Counted from the first letter of the stretch, positions 27,895 to 39,516 are shown. The stretch is 52,059 nucleotides of DNA from Paraglomus occultum (GCA_910592205.1 CAJVPJ010000060.1:1-52059), one strand, 5' to 3'. Notes: generated by a model not told the origin, from the letters alone. Program-made: numbers and translations.

Positions 27895-28690
27895 AATTTT
27901 ATATGGGCCGTTGCAAAAAGATTGGTACCTCAGATATTGCATCGATAAAAAAATTTTATCATGTAATTTTTTAATAAATATTGTCAGAATGTATTGGGAA
28001 AGGTATGATATAAATATTACGTTAAATTACGTAATCATCATCGAAACTACTATAAGCATCAAAATCGTCATATTCCTTAGCGTTTTTAAGCCAAAGTCCT
28101 ACAATAACTTTTGAAGAAAATTTTTCTTTAAATGCATTCAGTAGTGTATTTCTGACAGACAAAAGGTTTGGATGTGGACCTGAGCGCGCAACTTCAAAAC
28201 TTTACCTTTCACAACTGACCAAACACTTTCAATAGGTTATAGTTCGCAATGGTAAGGAGGGGTAAAATTAAATTCATGTGCGGTGTAAAATTATTGTCAC
28301 TAGGGCCCTTCCAGTCTGACACTACCCTTCCAACTGTACTTTCCCCTACGCCTAACACCTCAGCAACACGCTTGCGTAGTGTGACCTTCTGATGATCCTC
28401 CTTTTTAGAGTTAGCCCCCGAAAAATAATTGTAAAACGTTAATTATTATCAACTTTTCATTATTGGTTAATGGGGCACCACTCCGTTTTGTAGAGAAAAT
28501 ATCCATGGTAGAGTAAGATAATATTAGTAAAAAATGTTCAACCAAAAGTCATTTTAATATATATAATTTTTTTAGCCCACCTTGTTTTGATCGCACAGTA
28601 ATTGTCTTGGCGTAAATTTTTTAGTTTTTGGGGGCCCATATGTAATAAAAAAAACCTATTTTTTGGACCTTTTACTGTATTAATTGTCTA
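27895..28690 (-). mobile_element. Internally deleted Tc1/mariner-type element
   Basis: The transposase start is at 28506 on the minus strand (MDIFSTKRSGAPLTNNEKL). After one frameshift it reads KKEDHQKVTLRKRVAEVLGV and GESTVGRVVSDW, a helix-turn-helix of the Tc1 DNA-binding domain. It then jumps directly to the C-terminal end (PYHCEL-stop-PIESVWSVVKG; normally CELNPIE) and continues as NAFKEKFSSKVIVGLWLKNA to a stop at 28022. The central part with the first two catalytic Asp residues is missing, so this is a deletion derivative. The right terminus probably lies at 28686-28690 (ACAGTAAAAGGTCC read inwards). The left side at about 27905-27960 shares ATATGGGCC and a CATCGATAAAA-like block with the right side in inverted orientation, so degenerate terminal inverted repeats are likely. 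Confidence 0.6.
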
Positions 28691-28699
28691 AATGAAATA

Positions 28700-30110
28700 T
28701 CAACGTTTACTTAATACAGCATGTCGTTTTTATTTTCTGCTTTGGCGCATAAATTAGTCTCGTTTAAAAGCTTATCCCTCATAATTTCGATAAAAACTAG
28801 CTAACCAAGAACAGAACAATTGCAAAAATAATAAAAAATTAACATACAACAATTCCAGAGCTTACTACTATTAATTAGAAGAAGTCCGAAAAATATAATC
28901 TGTAAAAGAACAATGCAATGCGCTTTCGCGAAAGTATACCGTAATTCGATATATTTATGCCCAACCAATTTAAGTTGCAAATGGAGAAAATATCAAATAT
29001 GAGGTTTGAAAAAAAAAAAAACTTTTCCAATATTTTAAATACAAAAGTGTCCCCCCTACCCCTGCTGTACATTTCTCCTCGTAGAAACTACAGAATTTTG
29101 TAATGTTAGATTAATACCGACAATTTCGCTAATCATTCAACACATACGTTGTCTATGATACTCTTCGCTGTGTTTGTGTTAGTATGGTATTCCGTTGTCT
29201 GGAGAATTTTAGGATTGATGTATTTCGTTATTGGAATGTTTGTAATGGAGGTAGTATTTTGTTTAGAGGGTGGTTTGCATGGTAGATGCGGTCATATACG
29301 TGCAACGGTAGTTTTTTTAATGTTTTAACTGTATTTATCCAAGTGTCAAGTCCGCTTTAGACAGCCTACAGGTATTATTTGACTTACTTTCCAACCTGCC
29401 TGCTGAGGTTGCTTATGATAAAAACATAATAAAAATAATGAATTGACAATTTTGCATCGGTATTTGACTGTTTTAAGTAACGGAATTTCTTATCGGTCTT
29501 GAAAAACGATATTAGTTAGCATTATCATCATTATTAATAAGATTGTTACAAGTAAATTTGAGTTACATAAACTATTAACGAAGAAGGTGCAGTTAAAGAA
29601 ACCGTGCACAGAATACAAGAAACCAAGACATAATTATGAGATTACAGCATAACGTAAAAAAAAATTGTATGATGCAATCTACTGTTAAAGTAAATCTTGT
29701 AGAGTAAACGGTTACAAAAGTTGGTTTAAACTGTTTTAGGCACCCGCTTATGTTTGATGATTTCTTATACTTCAACAAAATTTAGAATAAATTTTTAATT
29801 TAAAATTTTAGCAAATAAACCAGTTATAAAAGACTGTAGGCTATGTGTCAGGTATATTTTTTATTAAGAAAATTAATCTTTGTAAATTGCATCGATGAGC
29901 ACCGCCATTATTTTTTTTCCGGGGATGTGTTGAAACAATTGTCGATCACAAATAGGCTATTGTGTTTAAAAGGCAATGGAATATGCTACACATATGAAAA
30001 TTCATGTGTACTCCCACTTTACCGGACTGCGACAATGAAACAAAATTTATCAGTCTTTTTCGAAAATTTTTGTGACTTATTTAGTAACTAAATGTTCTTT
30101 GAATTTTTTC
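28700..30110. other. Intergenic, AT-rich
   Basis: No supported gene. Short frames at 28875-29072 and 29593-29778 (minus) and 29843-30091 (plus) are Phe/Leu/Asn-rich, as expected by chance from AT-rich DNA. Confidence 0.4.
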
Positions 30111-30114
30111 AATA

Positions 30115-30460
30115 AATCTTTCGCTTCTTCTTCCTTGCGAGCATTGTATTGTAAGCCGTTCCGAAAATGTTGACAGGTATCACATAAATCTGTTCGTGGA
30201 CTCATAATTTGAATATAAAGCGTTAAGTGGTGAAAATGCGTCATATTTTAACAATTTCAACGGGCTATCGTTTTCAAGACCTGCGATAAAATTGCGATAG
30301 ACTGATTTATAACTCGTTTCAGCTAGTAATAGTATAAGTGATTGGGTAATGCGATTGACATTTCTACCGGGACTTGGTAGTCCATGAATTTCAGCATAGT
30401 TTTCAAGAAATTCTTTACGGCGGTCGCAACGGTTATATCAATGGTTATTTTGGTTTTTCA
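30115..30460 (-). pseudogene. DUF7869-like transposase relic, N-terminal part
   Basis: Read leftwards: KNFLENYAEIHGLPSPGRNV, then YKSVYRNFIAGLENDSPLKL and LKYDAF. A frameshift follows, then IMSPRTDLCDTCQHFRNGLQ and YNARKEEEAKDLL. This closely matches the start of the copy at 41.3-42.5 kb, at both DNA and protein level. The CxxC pair is kept. The copy stops near 30115, so the catalytic half is missing. Confidence 0.7.
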
Positions 30461-30465
30461 TCGCG

Positions 30466-30745
30466 GTACTCGTTTGATGTTACCGTGAATGCGCAGTATT
30501 ATACCATTCGTTGCTAGATGATTTCTGACGTTTTCCAAATGAGTGCGACCAATTCCCAACATGTGAGATACGTTTCTGACAAAGCGAATTTAATAGCAAG
30601 GAGTATCTGTTTCAGGATGACAATGCCCCAGTCCATACCGCAAACAATGTCAAGCAGTGGATGCTCACAATGTTTTCCAGATTGGCCAAGCCAGTCTCCT
30701 GATTGAGCATTTATGGTCAGAGCTGGGAAGAAGAATAAGAAACTG
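30466..30745 (+). pseudogene. Tc1-type transposase relic, C-terminal half
   Basis: Frames in order: FDVTVNAQYYT near 30470; KEYLFQDDNAPVHTANNVKQ from 30596, the second catalytic Asp of the DDE triad in its classic context; then, after frame changes, FPDWPSQSPD and IEHLWSELGRRIRN-stop ending at 30745, the stretch normally read as WPSQSPDLNPIEHLW with the third catalytic acid. A short deletion removed part of that motif. It is a different Tc1 subfamily from the element at 28 kb. Confidence 0.7.
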
Positions 30746-30832
30746 ACCATAATAATAAGTAATAAAATTACAATAACAGACACATGCCCTGCCATTTTTT
30801 GGTGGTGATAGTGATACTGGGGTAGTTCACGA

Positions 30833-30849
30833 GGGGGGGGGGGGGGGGG
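30833..30849 (+). repeat. Run of 17 G
   Basis: Seventeen consecutive G follow TTCACGA and precede TGCTAATG. In AT-rich DNA this is highly unusual. It could be a polymerase-slippage artefact or a true G-tract able to form a quadruplex. Confidence 0.9.
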
Positions 30850-30939
30850 TGCTAATGCAAACATGTATAAAATATATTGCTGTTATAATGATAACGCAAG
30901 TAAACGTTTATCTCACATTAATGCAACCAAAAATTATCC

Positions 30940-31075
30940 ATAAATTTATAACATAATAATAAGCCACGCCACTAAACTGAATCAAAGTTAAAAAAAATTT
31001 AGCCACACTTACACTGGGCAATTTTTAACTCACATAGGTAAATGTTTACTTGTCTGGTTTTGTTGCAGCATGTTC
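30940..31075 (-). repeat. Dispersed repeat, copy C (inverted relative to the 39 kb copies)
   Basis: The reverse complement of 31050-31072 contains GCTGCAACAAAACCAGACAA, identical to the core of two direct repeats at 39.1 and 39.5 kb. Similarity continues more weakly on one side (AACATTT, then AAAATTG-CCAGTGT). It is a short non-coding dispersed repeat of unknown type. Confidence 0.6.
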
Positions 31076-31079
31076 CATG

Positions 31080-31999
31080 TTATTATTATTCAAATGACTT
31101 TGGGGATGGACTTTTTTCTTCCCATACAACCACTTTGATGTTTTATTTACAATAAAAATAATATGCTAAGATAATTCATTGTTATTTATATTGTTACTCC
31201 TTCATCACAATTGTGCCAGCATAAGAAACGCTCACAGACTATAATCTTTGCTATGCTTATTTTTAACGGATTATTGATTAGAAAAAATTGTAAAGTAAAG
31301 AAATCAACGTTAATTATGGTGTACGAAAAAAGTAATGGTAAAGAAAAAATAGTGTATTTAATATTAAATTTAAACGGCGCTGCTTAAACTAAAATCGGGT
31401 TTTGCTGTCACATTCTATAATAAGAATAATAATAATGATACATATAGTCATGTCTACGTTCGAAAAATCGAATTCTTATTGCCAATGGCGAAATGCAAAA
31501 GGCCTATGTTTATGGACCATGACCTGTGCGCATAAATCACATAACTTTAATAGGCTAACGATGTATAAATTTGACGTAAACAATGCCAGCCCTGAAAATC
31601 CTTAGTCTCATTTGCGGGCGTGCCCCGATCGCTGTGATCGGCTGTTAGTCTTGAAATTTATTTGGGCTGAAACGCTGATGCAAGCCCAGCATTTATTTGA
31701 TTGTGCATCCTTTGTGCAGTGCAGAAGACACTAATAGTTATATACTAGACTTATAAGTAGTTCTATTGAAAAGACAAGCACGTGGGTGACAAATATTTGT
31801 GGCACTGGCACAAGGTTTAGTGAATAATAGATTCTGAAACCCATTTTCATTCATCGACAGCCCTTTCGTTCAAGCCGAGGATTTTAGCTGGTTTCTAAAG
31901 TCCTTTCCTACACATTCTTTTATCACATTTGCTCTACGTATTGAGAGACTTCTCTTCTTCTAATAGCTGTGCTGTAATACCGTAATAAGTACACAAAAT
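31080..31999. other. Intergenic with a GC-rich hairpin; promoter side of the DUF1769 gene
   Basis: A GC-rich patch at 31613-31650 contains a perfect six-base-pair stem (CCGATC/GATCGG, loop GCTGT) at 31625-31641. The patch looks foreign to its AT-rich surroundings and may be a short repeat fragment. The 67-codon plus frame at 31402-31605 is not convincing. Confidence 0.4.
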
Positions 32000-32914
32000 A
32001 TGCCAACAGTTAGAATAGGACCAGATTATTACAATCTCAAAAAGTACGCCGTCAACGACGATAAGAGGCCTGCCTTCGTCAATTCGTCTCATTTCACAGG
32101 CTATGTAACAGTCCGTCTTCAAAACTTCACCTGTAAGGGTGACCCGGAAGTCATTAAAACATCGTCGTACTTTGAGAATCATCGAAGGGTCTTCTCTTTC
32201 CAGTTTCAGGGACGTTTCAAATCGTCAAATACTAAGCATGAGGATGGTTTGTGGAGTTATGATGACGTCCTATTTTGCGCAGAGACTGAGAATGCCGTCA
32301 GTCCTCCAACGGGCTCATCGCTTGTCGTAAAATTTGCAAGGTATATTGATCCAGGTTTTACGGCAGATGGAATGTTTTTGCAAAAACGTCCTTGGGCTGG
32401 AAGTTGGCTTGTCTGCGGCATGAACGTAATAAACGCTTGGCAAGCCGAGCTAGACGAAAAGTTAGGAACGACGAGAGTTGGCATAGACGGTTCTCAATAT
32501 GAGTTCATACAAGATGAGAAAACTGTAAACCCGGAAAATGTGAGTCCTCGACAGTCGGAAAGGACAAAAGATCCTTTATTACCCATAGGTCCCTGGGTAT
32601 ATTATGGCCGTCATCATCTCGAAGAAGATGCTAAACTGATTCTTCCTGAAAAACCAAAAATCAGTTCAAGTAAAAGGCGTCATCACTTCCTTAACGCTAA
32701 AACACGTCAATCCCATTTCTTTAATCCTGATTTAGTCTATGCTTTTGATTTCTTCAACAACTTTACGAATTTTTCGACTATGCAGGCCGATATGTTTATA
32801 AAATTCAGCATGTCGAAAGTTCTTCGTAATCAACCCCTGCGATTTGTTTGCCGAGATAAAACAGGGGAGAGCATTTTCTTTGTAATAGAGATAGATTATT
32901 CAGACCTATTGTAG
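32000..32914 (+). CDS. DUF1769 (UPF0590-like) family protein
   Basis: A single-exon gene of 304 residues starting MPTVRIGPDYYNLKKYAVND. It has no signal peptide and no membrane span. Family-like features are the early FSFQFQGRF, the SYDDVLFCAETEN segment, the PPTGSSLVVKFARYIDPGF stretch, the KRPWAGSWLVCGMNVINAW block, and the later LPIGPWVYYGRHHLEED with a Phe-rich C-terminal part. From memory these match the fungal DUF1769 domain, which covers such proteins almost end to end; family function is unknown. It sits 210 bases upstream of ARG8 on the same strand. The call rests on recalled motif order, not a search. Confidence 0.75.
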   Translation: MPTVRIGPDYYNLKKYAVNDDKRPAFVNSSHFTGYVTVRLQNFTCKGDPEVIKTSSYFENHRRVFSFQFQGRFKSSNTKHEDGLWSYDDVLFCAETENAVSPPTGSSLVVKFARYIDPGFTADGMFLQKRPWAGSWLVCGMNVINAWQAELDEKLGTTRVGIDGSQYEFIQDEKTVNPENVSPRQSERTKDPLLPIGPWVYYGRHHLEEDAKLILPEKPKISSSKRRHHFLNAKTRQSHFFNPDLVYAFDFFNNFTNFSTMQADMFIKFSMSKVLRNQPLRFVCRDKTGESIFFVIEIDYSDLL

Positions 32915-33126
32915 GGAATGGTTGTGTTCTTTGGTTTTATTTAATTAGTATAACTATTCACAAAACGAGATATCTTGTTAATTATTATCAAAAGATGGAC
33001 AAGCTGAAGCATCTCATCAGCGATAATCGGTCATTGTATGCATGAGATTATCTCTTAATAAAATTGATCTTGGGTAAATATAAATTAGGAATTAGAAAAC
33101 GACTCGTAAACCTTTGTGAATTAAAA

Positions 33127-34668
33127 ATGCTTCGAACAGTAACCTTACGCGCTGGTTGGAATTTAAAAAACTATGGAGGGTGTATTGGTTGTGGTTTATT
33201 GAACAGTGAGAAAGCTATGGTGGCTAGTGGTAATGTTATGCATAGAGTACATTCGCGTTATCAAAGCACGGCTGCAGCAACAGCAACAACGACAACGACA
33301 ACAACAGCAACAGCAACAGCAACAGCAACAACGACGACAACGGCTGCTGAGATCCTAGCTCGTAACGAGAAATACTGCATAAATACTTATGCACGCCCAC
33401 CAATAATAATCACTTCTGGTAAAGGGAGTTACGTATATGATACCTCTAATCGACGATATCTCGATTTTACAGCCGGGATAGCGGTTAGCGCACTCGGCCA
33501 TGCTGATCAGGAGCTAGCTCATGTTTTATACGATCAAGCGCTTAAACTCATACATAGTAGCAATTTATTTCATAATCAACAATCGGGAGAATTAGCTGAA
33601 TTGCTAGTAAACTCAACAAGAGAAAGCGGAGGATTTGATGCTGCCAAAGTGTTTTTTTCGAATTCCGGCACTGAAGCTAACGAAGGCGCTATGAAATTTG
33701 CCCGCAAATGGGGTAAACATGTTGCTAAACCTGGACAAGACAAGTATGGCTTTGTATCGTTTTTAAACAGTTTCCATGGTCGCTCTATGGGTGCCCTATC
33801 CGTTACGCCGCAGCCAAAATATCAGGCTCCGTTCGCTCCAATGGTGCCTGGATGCACCTACGCACCATTTAATGACGTTGAAAAGGTTCGAGAGTTCATT
33901 AACGAAGGAACCTGTGGCGTTATTGTCGAGCCTGTACAAGGAGAAGGGGGTATTTATGAGGCCAGTTTTGAATTTTTGAGTGCTTTGAGGAGCAGATGTG
34001 ATGAAGTCGGTGCTCTGTTAATTTACGATGAGATCCAGGTTGGTATACAACGAAACTCTTTTTCGGTGAACTCTAACTACAAAGTCATTATTTACATCTA
34101 CTAATATTCATCGATCAATAATTGCTTTTAGTGCGGTCTCGGTCGCACTGGTAAACTTTGGGCCCACGGATATTATCCCAAAAACTGTCATCCAGATATA
34201 GTAACAATGGCCAAACCACTTGCTAATGGCATTCCAATTGGAGCAATAATGGCCACTAGCCGTGTAGCCGACGTAATAGGAATTGGTGACCACGGAACAA
34301 CTTTCGGTGGTAACCCACTTGCCTGCCGTGCTGCTCTCTCTGTCGTCTCCCGACTCAAATCGCCTGCTCTTCTTTCTAACGTCACTGACGTTGGCAACTA
34401 TATCAAATCTCGATTGGAATCTTTTGTGCAGAAATATCCTAAAGTGGCTGCCGAAGTCAGAGGAAAGGGTTTAATCCTCGGATTACAACTAAATGTTGAT
34501 CCAGTTCCGTTGTTGCAATTAGCTCGCGATCGAGGTCTGCTGGTAATTACAGCGGGAAAAAATGTCGTCAGACTAGTACCGCCGCTAAATTTGAAAAAAG
34601 AGGAAGCAAAGGAAGGAATGGATATTTTGGAAGCAGCACTAGATGAATTTGTACAGACAAATGCATAA
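33127..34668 (+). CDS. ARG8: Acetylornithine aminotransferase, mitochondrial
   Basis: A PLP enzyme that converts N-acetylglutamate semialdehyde to N2-acetylornithine in the mitochondrial arm of arginine synthesis. Two exons, 33127-34038 and 34132-34668, join in phase 0 (YDEIQ/CGLGRTGKLW) and give 482 residues. I take the ATG at 33127; the frame is open further up but has no other ATG. Residues 1-50 are basic and carry no acidic residues until Glu31, as in a mitochondrial presequence (ending near HSRYQSTAA). A low-complexity Ala/Thr run of about 30 residues, coded by a GCA/ACA/ACG microsatellite (33270-33345), separates it from the enzyme. Class III aminotransferase marks are SNSGTEANEGAMKFARKW, SFHGRSMGALSVT, VEPVQGEGG, YDEIQCGLGRTG and the PLP-lysine in TMAKPLANGIPIGA. 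Confidence 0.95.
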
Positions 34669-35393
34669 GTTAACCAAGAGAAAAGGTGTGGGGTCTGTTA
34701 TGGATCATGAAGGATAGTTTGAATATGATAGAGCTTATTATACAGTGTTGTGTAAACAGAATTATTTAAATTAATGTTTTACTAGACTCTGCAGAACTCA
34801 TTGCAAAGCAGATTGTGTCTGTTGAAGCCTTCGATATCATAGATAATCGTAATATAATTGATATTTATCGTTATAGCGACGATGACTTTACTGCTCGAAT
34901 CTTGTATTATCAATGAAATATTCACAACTAGAATGTTGGTCTAATAAATCAGCGTGTTGAGTTTGGAGTATACTGGCTTTGTCTCGTGACTGCTTGGCAA
35001 ATGGTAGCAGAAAGAAAAACTTTGTTTCGAAAGATGCAATTGAACGCTCGTAATAATAATGCTACAATCAAGTTAGCAAAAAAAAAGGAAAAACGGTTTT
35101 GTTTGAACTTTATACCAATTCTGGATGATGTTTATCATCTATTCAACAGACGAAGAATTTATGGAATTAGTTACGGCCAAAGAGGATTCTCTGGTTGTTC
35201 GAAAACATCAATAGAACATCGCGTTTCTTCTTGAGCGTTGATTGCTCAAACGATATCACGTATTAATTTACAGTAGACAAGCATTGTTTAAGGAATTTGG
35301 TCAAAAATTGGTGTAACTTATTACTAGCTAAAAATTTTGGATCAAAAAGATTTCGATCAAGCCCAATACGATCTTTTTTACGGTAGTTAAACT
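34669..35393. other. Spacer between ARG8 and UTP13
   Basis: 3' end of ARG8 and promoter of UTP13. A short coding-like run (TDEEFMELVTAKEDSLVVRK) lies at about 35145-35210 but ends at a stop and has no start in context; it may be a gene relic. Confidence 0.4.
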
Positions 35394-38300
35394 ATGCCTG
35401 CACCAGATACTAAAATACAATTGAAGACGAGGTGAGTATTATTACGCGGGGTGTAACATTCTGTGTCTAAAATGAGTTCTAATTTGTTTCTTGTAGCTTT
35501 AAGCTGTCCAAAACAATCGATGTATTGTACACTGGTGGTAAAGTGTGTATGACATCCGATGAGAAGTATATAATAACAACCGTTGTTGATACTATTATAG
35601 TAACCGACATAAACACAGGCACAAGGATTGCGAGTCTGGAAGGGGTAAAATTTGATAACGACATACAATACAACCAGTATATCGACGCGATGGGGATCAA
35701 AATGTTCATGTTTGATATATATTAATTATAGGACACAGAACCGATAACCACATTCACAACAACGCCGAATGACAAATATCTTATAGCCTCAAGCAGATCA
35801 CTTACAGTACGAATATGGGATCTCCAGGCTGCTCGAATATTACGTTCTTTCAAAGCTCATGATGCTCCAATTCTTATGATGGCTAACGACACTACCTCGA
35901 CACTTGTGGCCACTGGATCGGCTGACAGCACAGTCAGAGTATGGGATATTGATGGCGGTTATTGTACCCATAATTTTCGTGGACATGGGGGAGTGATAAC
36001 TGCGTTGAAATTTCATCCTGATATTAAAAGGTTGTTGCTGTTCTCTGGAGCGGACGATTGCAAAATTCGCGTCTGGGATCTAAAATCGCGAAAGTATGAA
36101 CAATCTGATGAACAGGTTTTTATTTAAACTATCTATGAAAACATGTAATGATTGCTCACTGTTTTTCTTTAATGCAGCTGTCTTGCTGTGTTTGAAAGTC
36201 ACGTCAGTTTGATTCGTGGATTGGATGTGTCAAATGATGGAAATCTCCTCATTAGTGGTAGCAGAGACAAGGTCGTTAATGTATGGGATATAGAGAATAA
36301 GAAGCTAATCAACACTTTCCCGATATATGAGGTAAAACTATAACCAGCAATAATAACGGTTTCGGTAATTCGATTACAACTAATGACATGTATGATATAG
36401 ACTATTGAAACAGTTGGGATACTAAAACCAGAGACAACATTTGGTGTTGAAGATGATCACGAGCACAATGAACTATTTTACACTGGAGGTGATAAAGGAA
36501 TAGTCAGAATATGGGACCTAAATTCGGGGAAGCTCGTCAAATCACAAGAACCAGAAAAGAATACCAACCACGTTGTATCTGATATTATGTAATACGATAC
36601 TATTATCGCCGGTGGTATATGCATGTACAGAGTATATATTAATCCAATGTCTCTACATTTATAATTCTTTGCAGATATTGTACGTTGTCGAACAACCTCG
36701 CTGTCATCACATCCGACCAGAACATTCTCATCTACAACATTAATCTTAATCTTAAACGGACAAAACAAATCATTGGATACAACGATGAAATAATAGACAT
36801 TGCTTACATTGGCCGAGCCAACGATCACTTGGCCATAGCCACTAATACCGAACAAATCCGCATATATCATATCAACACACTCGATTGTGATGTTATATAT
36901 GGACATTCTGACATTGTAATATGTTTGGATAGATCAACAGATGGAACACTACTTCTCTCAGGATCGAAGGATCGTACGGCGAGGTTATGGACTGTAGACT
37001 TTGAAGCAGAGGAAACAATAAAATGCGTCGGTATATGTAGTGGGCACGCAGAGGCAATAGGCGCTGTGGCACTGTCAAAAAAGGATGCAAGCTTTTGCAT
37101 AACTGGAAGTAGAGATAGAACGGTCAAATACTGGGATTTGCAAAAGCTTGGTAAGTTCTCTACATATGTACACAGGATTTCCGAAGCATCACAAATTTTA
37201 TCAGGGATGAATGCACTATAGAGTGATTAAAGTATTAAAATAATACTTTTCTTGTTATTTACATAGATAGATTATCATCGACTGATAGCTTCAGACCAAA
37301 AGCATTTTACACGCACCTGGCTCATGACAAAGACATCAATTCCATTGCGATTGCTCCGAATGACAAAATTTTTGCGACTGCATCACAGGACAAGACGGTC
37401 AAAGTATGGTCAGTGGCAGACGGAACATTAATCGGCACGTGTAATGGTCATAAACGGGGCGTATGGTCGGTGCAGTTTTCTTCGGTAGATCAATGCCTGC
37501 TCACTAGTTCGGGAGACAAGACGATTAAGATTTGGTCATTATCCGATTTCTCGTGTTTAAAGGTAAATAAAATTGCGGCATGATGTAATATTTGTTATGA
37601 CGGCCAATTAACCGGTGATATCTAACTAGCCCTACCTCACGTCGTCGCTTTCCTCATTCAGACATTTGAAGGCCATACGAATACAGTTCTAAAAGCGTCT
37701 TTCCTGACATCTGGCACGCAGATTGTATCAGCGGGTTCGGATGGCCTGGTCAAACTTTGGACCATCAAGACAAACGAATGTGCAACTACCCTCGATAATC
37801 ACACTGATAAAATATGGACTCTTGTTGTATCCAAAGACGAAAAGACAGTTATCACTGCTGGCGCTGACTCTTTAATTAACTTTTGGGAAGATTGTACCGC
37901 GGAAGAAATGGAAGCCAGAGTCAGAGAAGAAGAGGAATTGATATTGAAAGAACAGGATTTGGCCAACTTTCTGGCGGTAAAGGATTACAAGAATGCCATC
38001 TTGTTGGCCATGAATTTAGGGCAGCCTTTTAGATTGTTGAATTTATTCAGTAACATTATAAATGAGAAAGTTGAAGGTACGTTTATTTTGAATATATGGT
38101 AAGGGGGAAATGTAGTATGTGGATTGACTAATAATGTTGACTATTACATATGAATAGACGATACAAGTATAACGGGCTCTCAGGCAATTGATGATATTAT
38201 TGCATCACTCGAAATAAATGACGTTGAAAAGCTATTGACATATATACGGGATTGGAACACTAACGCGAAAAGGTCGCGGACAGCACAGACCATCTTACAT

Positions 38301-38578
38301 GCTATTCTCCGATTTTTTTCATCAGAACGGTTGCAAGAAATAAATGGCATCAAGGGGGTAAGTTTGGAAACACTTGACATGGGATTTGAACGATATGTGT
38401 AATCTATTCACTCTTGTCTTGTTTCCAGCTTCTCGACGGGTTGATCCCATACTCTGAACGACATTATCAACGTGTAGATCGAATGATGACTGATTCATTT
38501 ATTGTTGACTATACTCTACATGCTATGGACTTGTGGTCAACTGGTGACGAATTCGATGTGGAAATGAAAGAGGAATGA
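35394..38578 (+). CDS. UTP13: U3 snoRNP WD40 protein Utp13
   Basis: A nucleolar subunit of the UTP-B module of the small-subunit processome, needed for early 18S pre-rRNA cleavage. Ten exons (35394-35431, 35497-35644, 35732-36093, 36178-36331, 36401-36588, 36675-37150, 37267-37562, 37662-38076, 38158-38357, 38429-38578) give 808 residues with all phases matching; yeast Utp13 is of similar size. At least twelve WD-type repeats form two propellers (VRIWDL, VRVWDI, IRVWDL, VNVWDI, VRIWDL, ARLWTV, VKYWDL, VKVWSV, IKIWSL, VKLWTI and others). After INFWEDCTAEE comes the Utp13 C-terminal domain (EQDLANFLAVKDYKNAILLA; ASLEINDVEKLLTYIRDWNT; LDGLIPYSERHYQRVDRM), which separates it from generic WD40 proteins. 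Introns are 63-100 bases. Confidence 0.93.
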
Positions 38579-38816
38579 AACTATAAGCGTTACAAAGACG
38601 ATATTTTAAAACATTATAATAGTAATTGAAACGCCTTTTTTCGATATATATTTAAGAATAAATGTTCTTATAGAATGTAAAAAGTTTAGGCATATTACTA
38701 GTTGATTGTTCTCTTGCTTCAAATTTACTGTTTCTCGCGCGTCTACTTATGTTCATCGTCGGCTTTAGAGTACGGCAGAGTCGCGTTCCCATTAGCTATC
38801 ACATAAGGGGAGAAGT

Positions 38817-39110
38817 TCAGAACTCTATGTCTCGGTTTAGGTTTTCATGATTGAACTCGTTTATGTTTGGGATGATAGACCAAAATTGAGGTCTACTACT
38901 CACAGATCCAGGACTTGAGAGCACTATAGTTATCATAGTATCCCTGTTAAAGTAAATGGGACGTTTGATATTAAAATTCGATTTATTGATTTCGTTCAAC
39001 TCGTCTCCTAATAGCCAGACTTTTTTTTTCATGCCAAGTCAATTTTCAGATTGTGGGAGGTACCCTCTCATTTTCCGTCACAGTTATTATACTGTCTGCG
39101 AGAAAATGTT
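38817..39110 (-). pseudogene. Fragment of an unknown protein, possibly repeat-derived
   Basis: The minus frame 39032-38817 reads MKKKVWLLGDELNEINKSNF, IKRPIYFNRDTMITIVLSSP and GSVSSRPQFWSIIPN, then a stop. Upstream, in another frame, SIITVTENERVPPTI is coding-like and ends in a stop, so a frameshift is likely. The even, protein-like composition suggests real ancestry. It directly abuts the first of the dispersed repeats at 39123. No family is recognised with confidence. Confidence 0.35.
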
Positions 39111-39122
39111 TGTCAGTTGTTA

Positions 39123-39232
39123 TTTGGGGCATGCTGCAACAAAACCAGACAAAGTGAGATGACGTTTTGATAGTAATACTGATGCTCATCATAACATATT
39201 ATTATGGACTTGTTAATTTTAATGGAGGCCTT
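39123..39232 (+). repeat. Dispersed repeat, copy A
   Basis: 39123-39157 is a 35-base block identical to 39518-39552, with core GCTGCAACAAAACCAGACAA. Weaker similarity continues (GACGTTTTGATAGTAAT, then TTATGGACTTGTTAATTTTA against the matching parts of copy B). Confidence 0.85.
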
Positions 39233-39265
39233 TGTGGGAAGTTTTTCATGTTAGATTTACTTTTC

Positions 39266-39516
39266 TTACATTTCTTCAAGTTTTCGTTTCTTTCTTGGTT
39301 CATGTGTTGTTGGTGTTAATGCTCGTTTAGTAGTTATGATTTTCCGTTTCTCTTGATAAATTCATAAATGATGTTTTCTTTATCTAGATATTCCTCAAGA
39401 ATCTTTGTGTCATTTATTTTAAAACATAAGGTGCAGTTTTCTCTCCCTGAGCTTTTTGTCGAATGCTTCTAATGATGCTATAATTCTTGGTTCCATAGTA
39501 GACTTGATGTAAATTA
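39266..39516 (-). pseudogene. Relic of an unknown protein, first arm of an inverted pair
   Basis: Read leftwards: MEPRIIASLEAFDKKLRERK, frameshift, FKINDTKILEEYLDKENIIY and EFIKRNGKS, frameshift, then KIITTKRALTPTTHEPRKKR and KLEEM-stop. The basic PRKKRKL near the end looks like a nuclear localisation signal, which argues for a eukaryotic protein. The part 39357-39516 is matched in inverted orientation at 39761-39895. Protein family unknown. Confidence 0.45.

Noticed and set aside
35525-35725. Independent 66-codon gene
   Set aside because: It is the second exon of UTP13 read into its intron.
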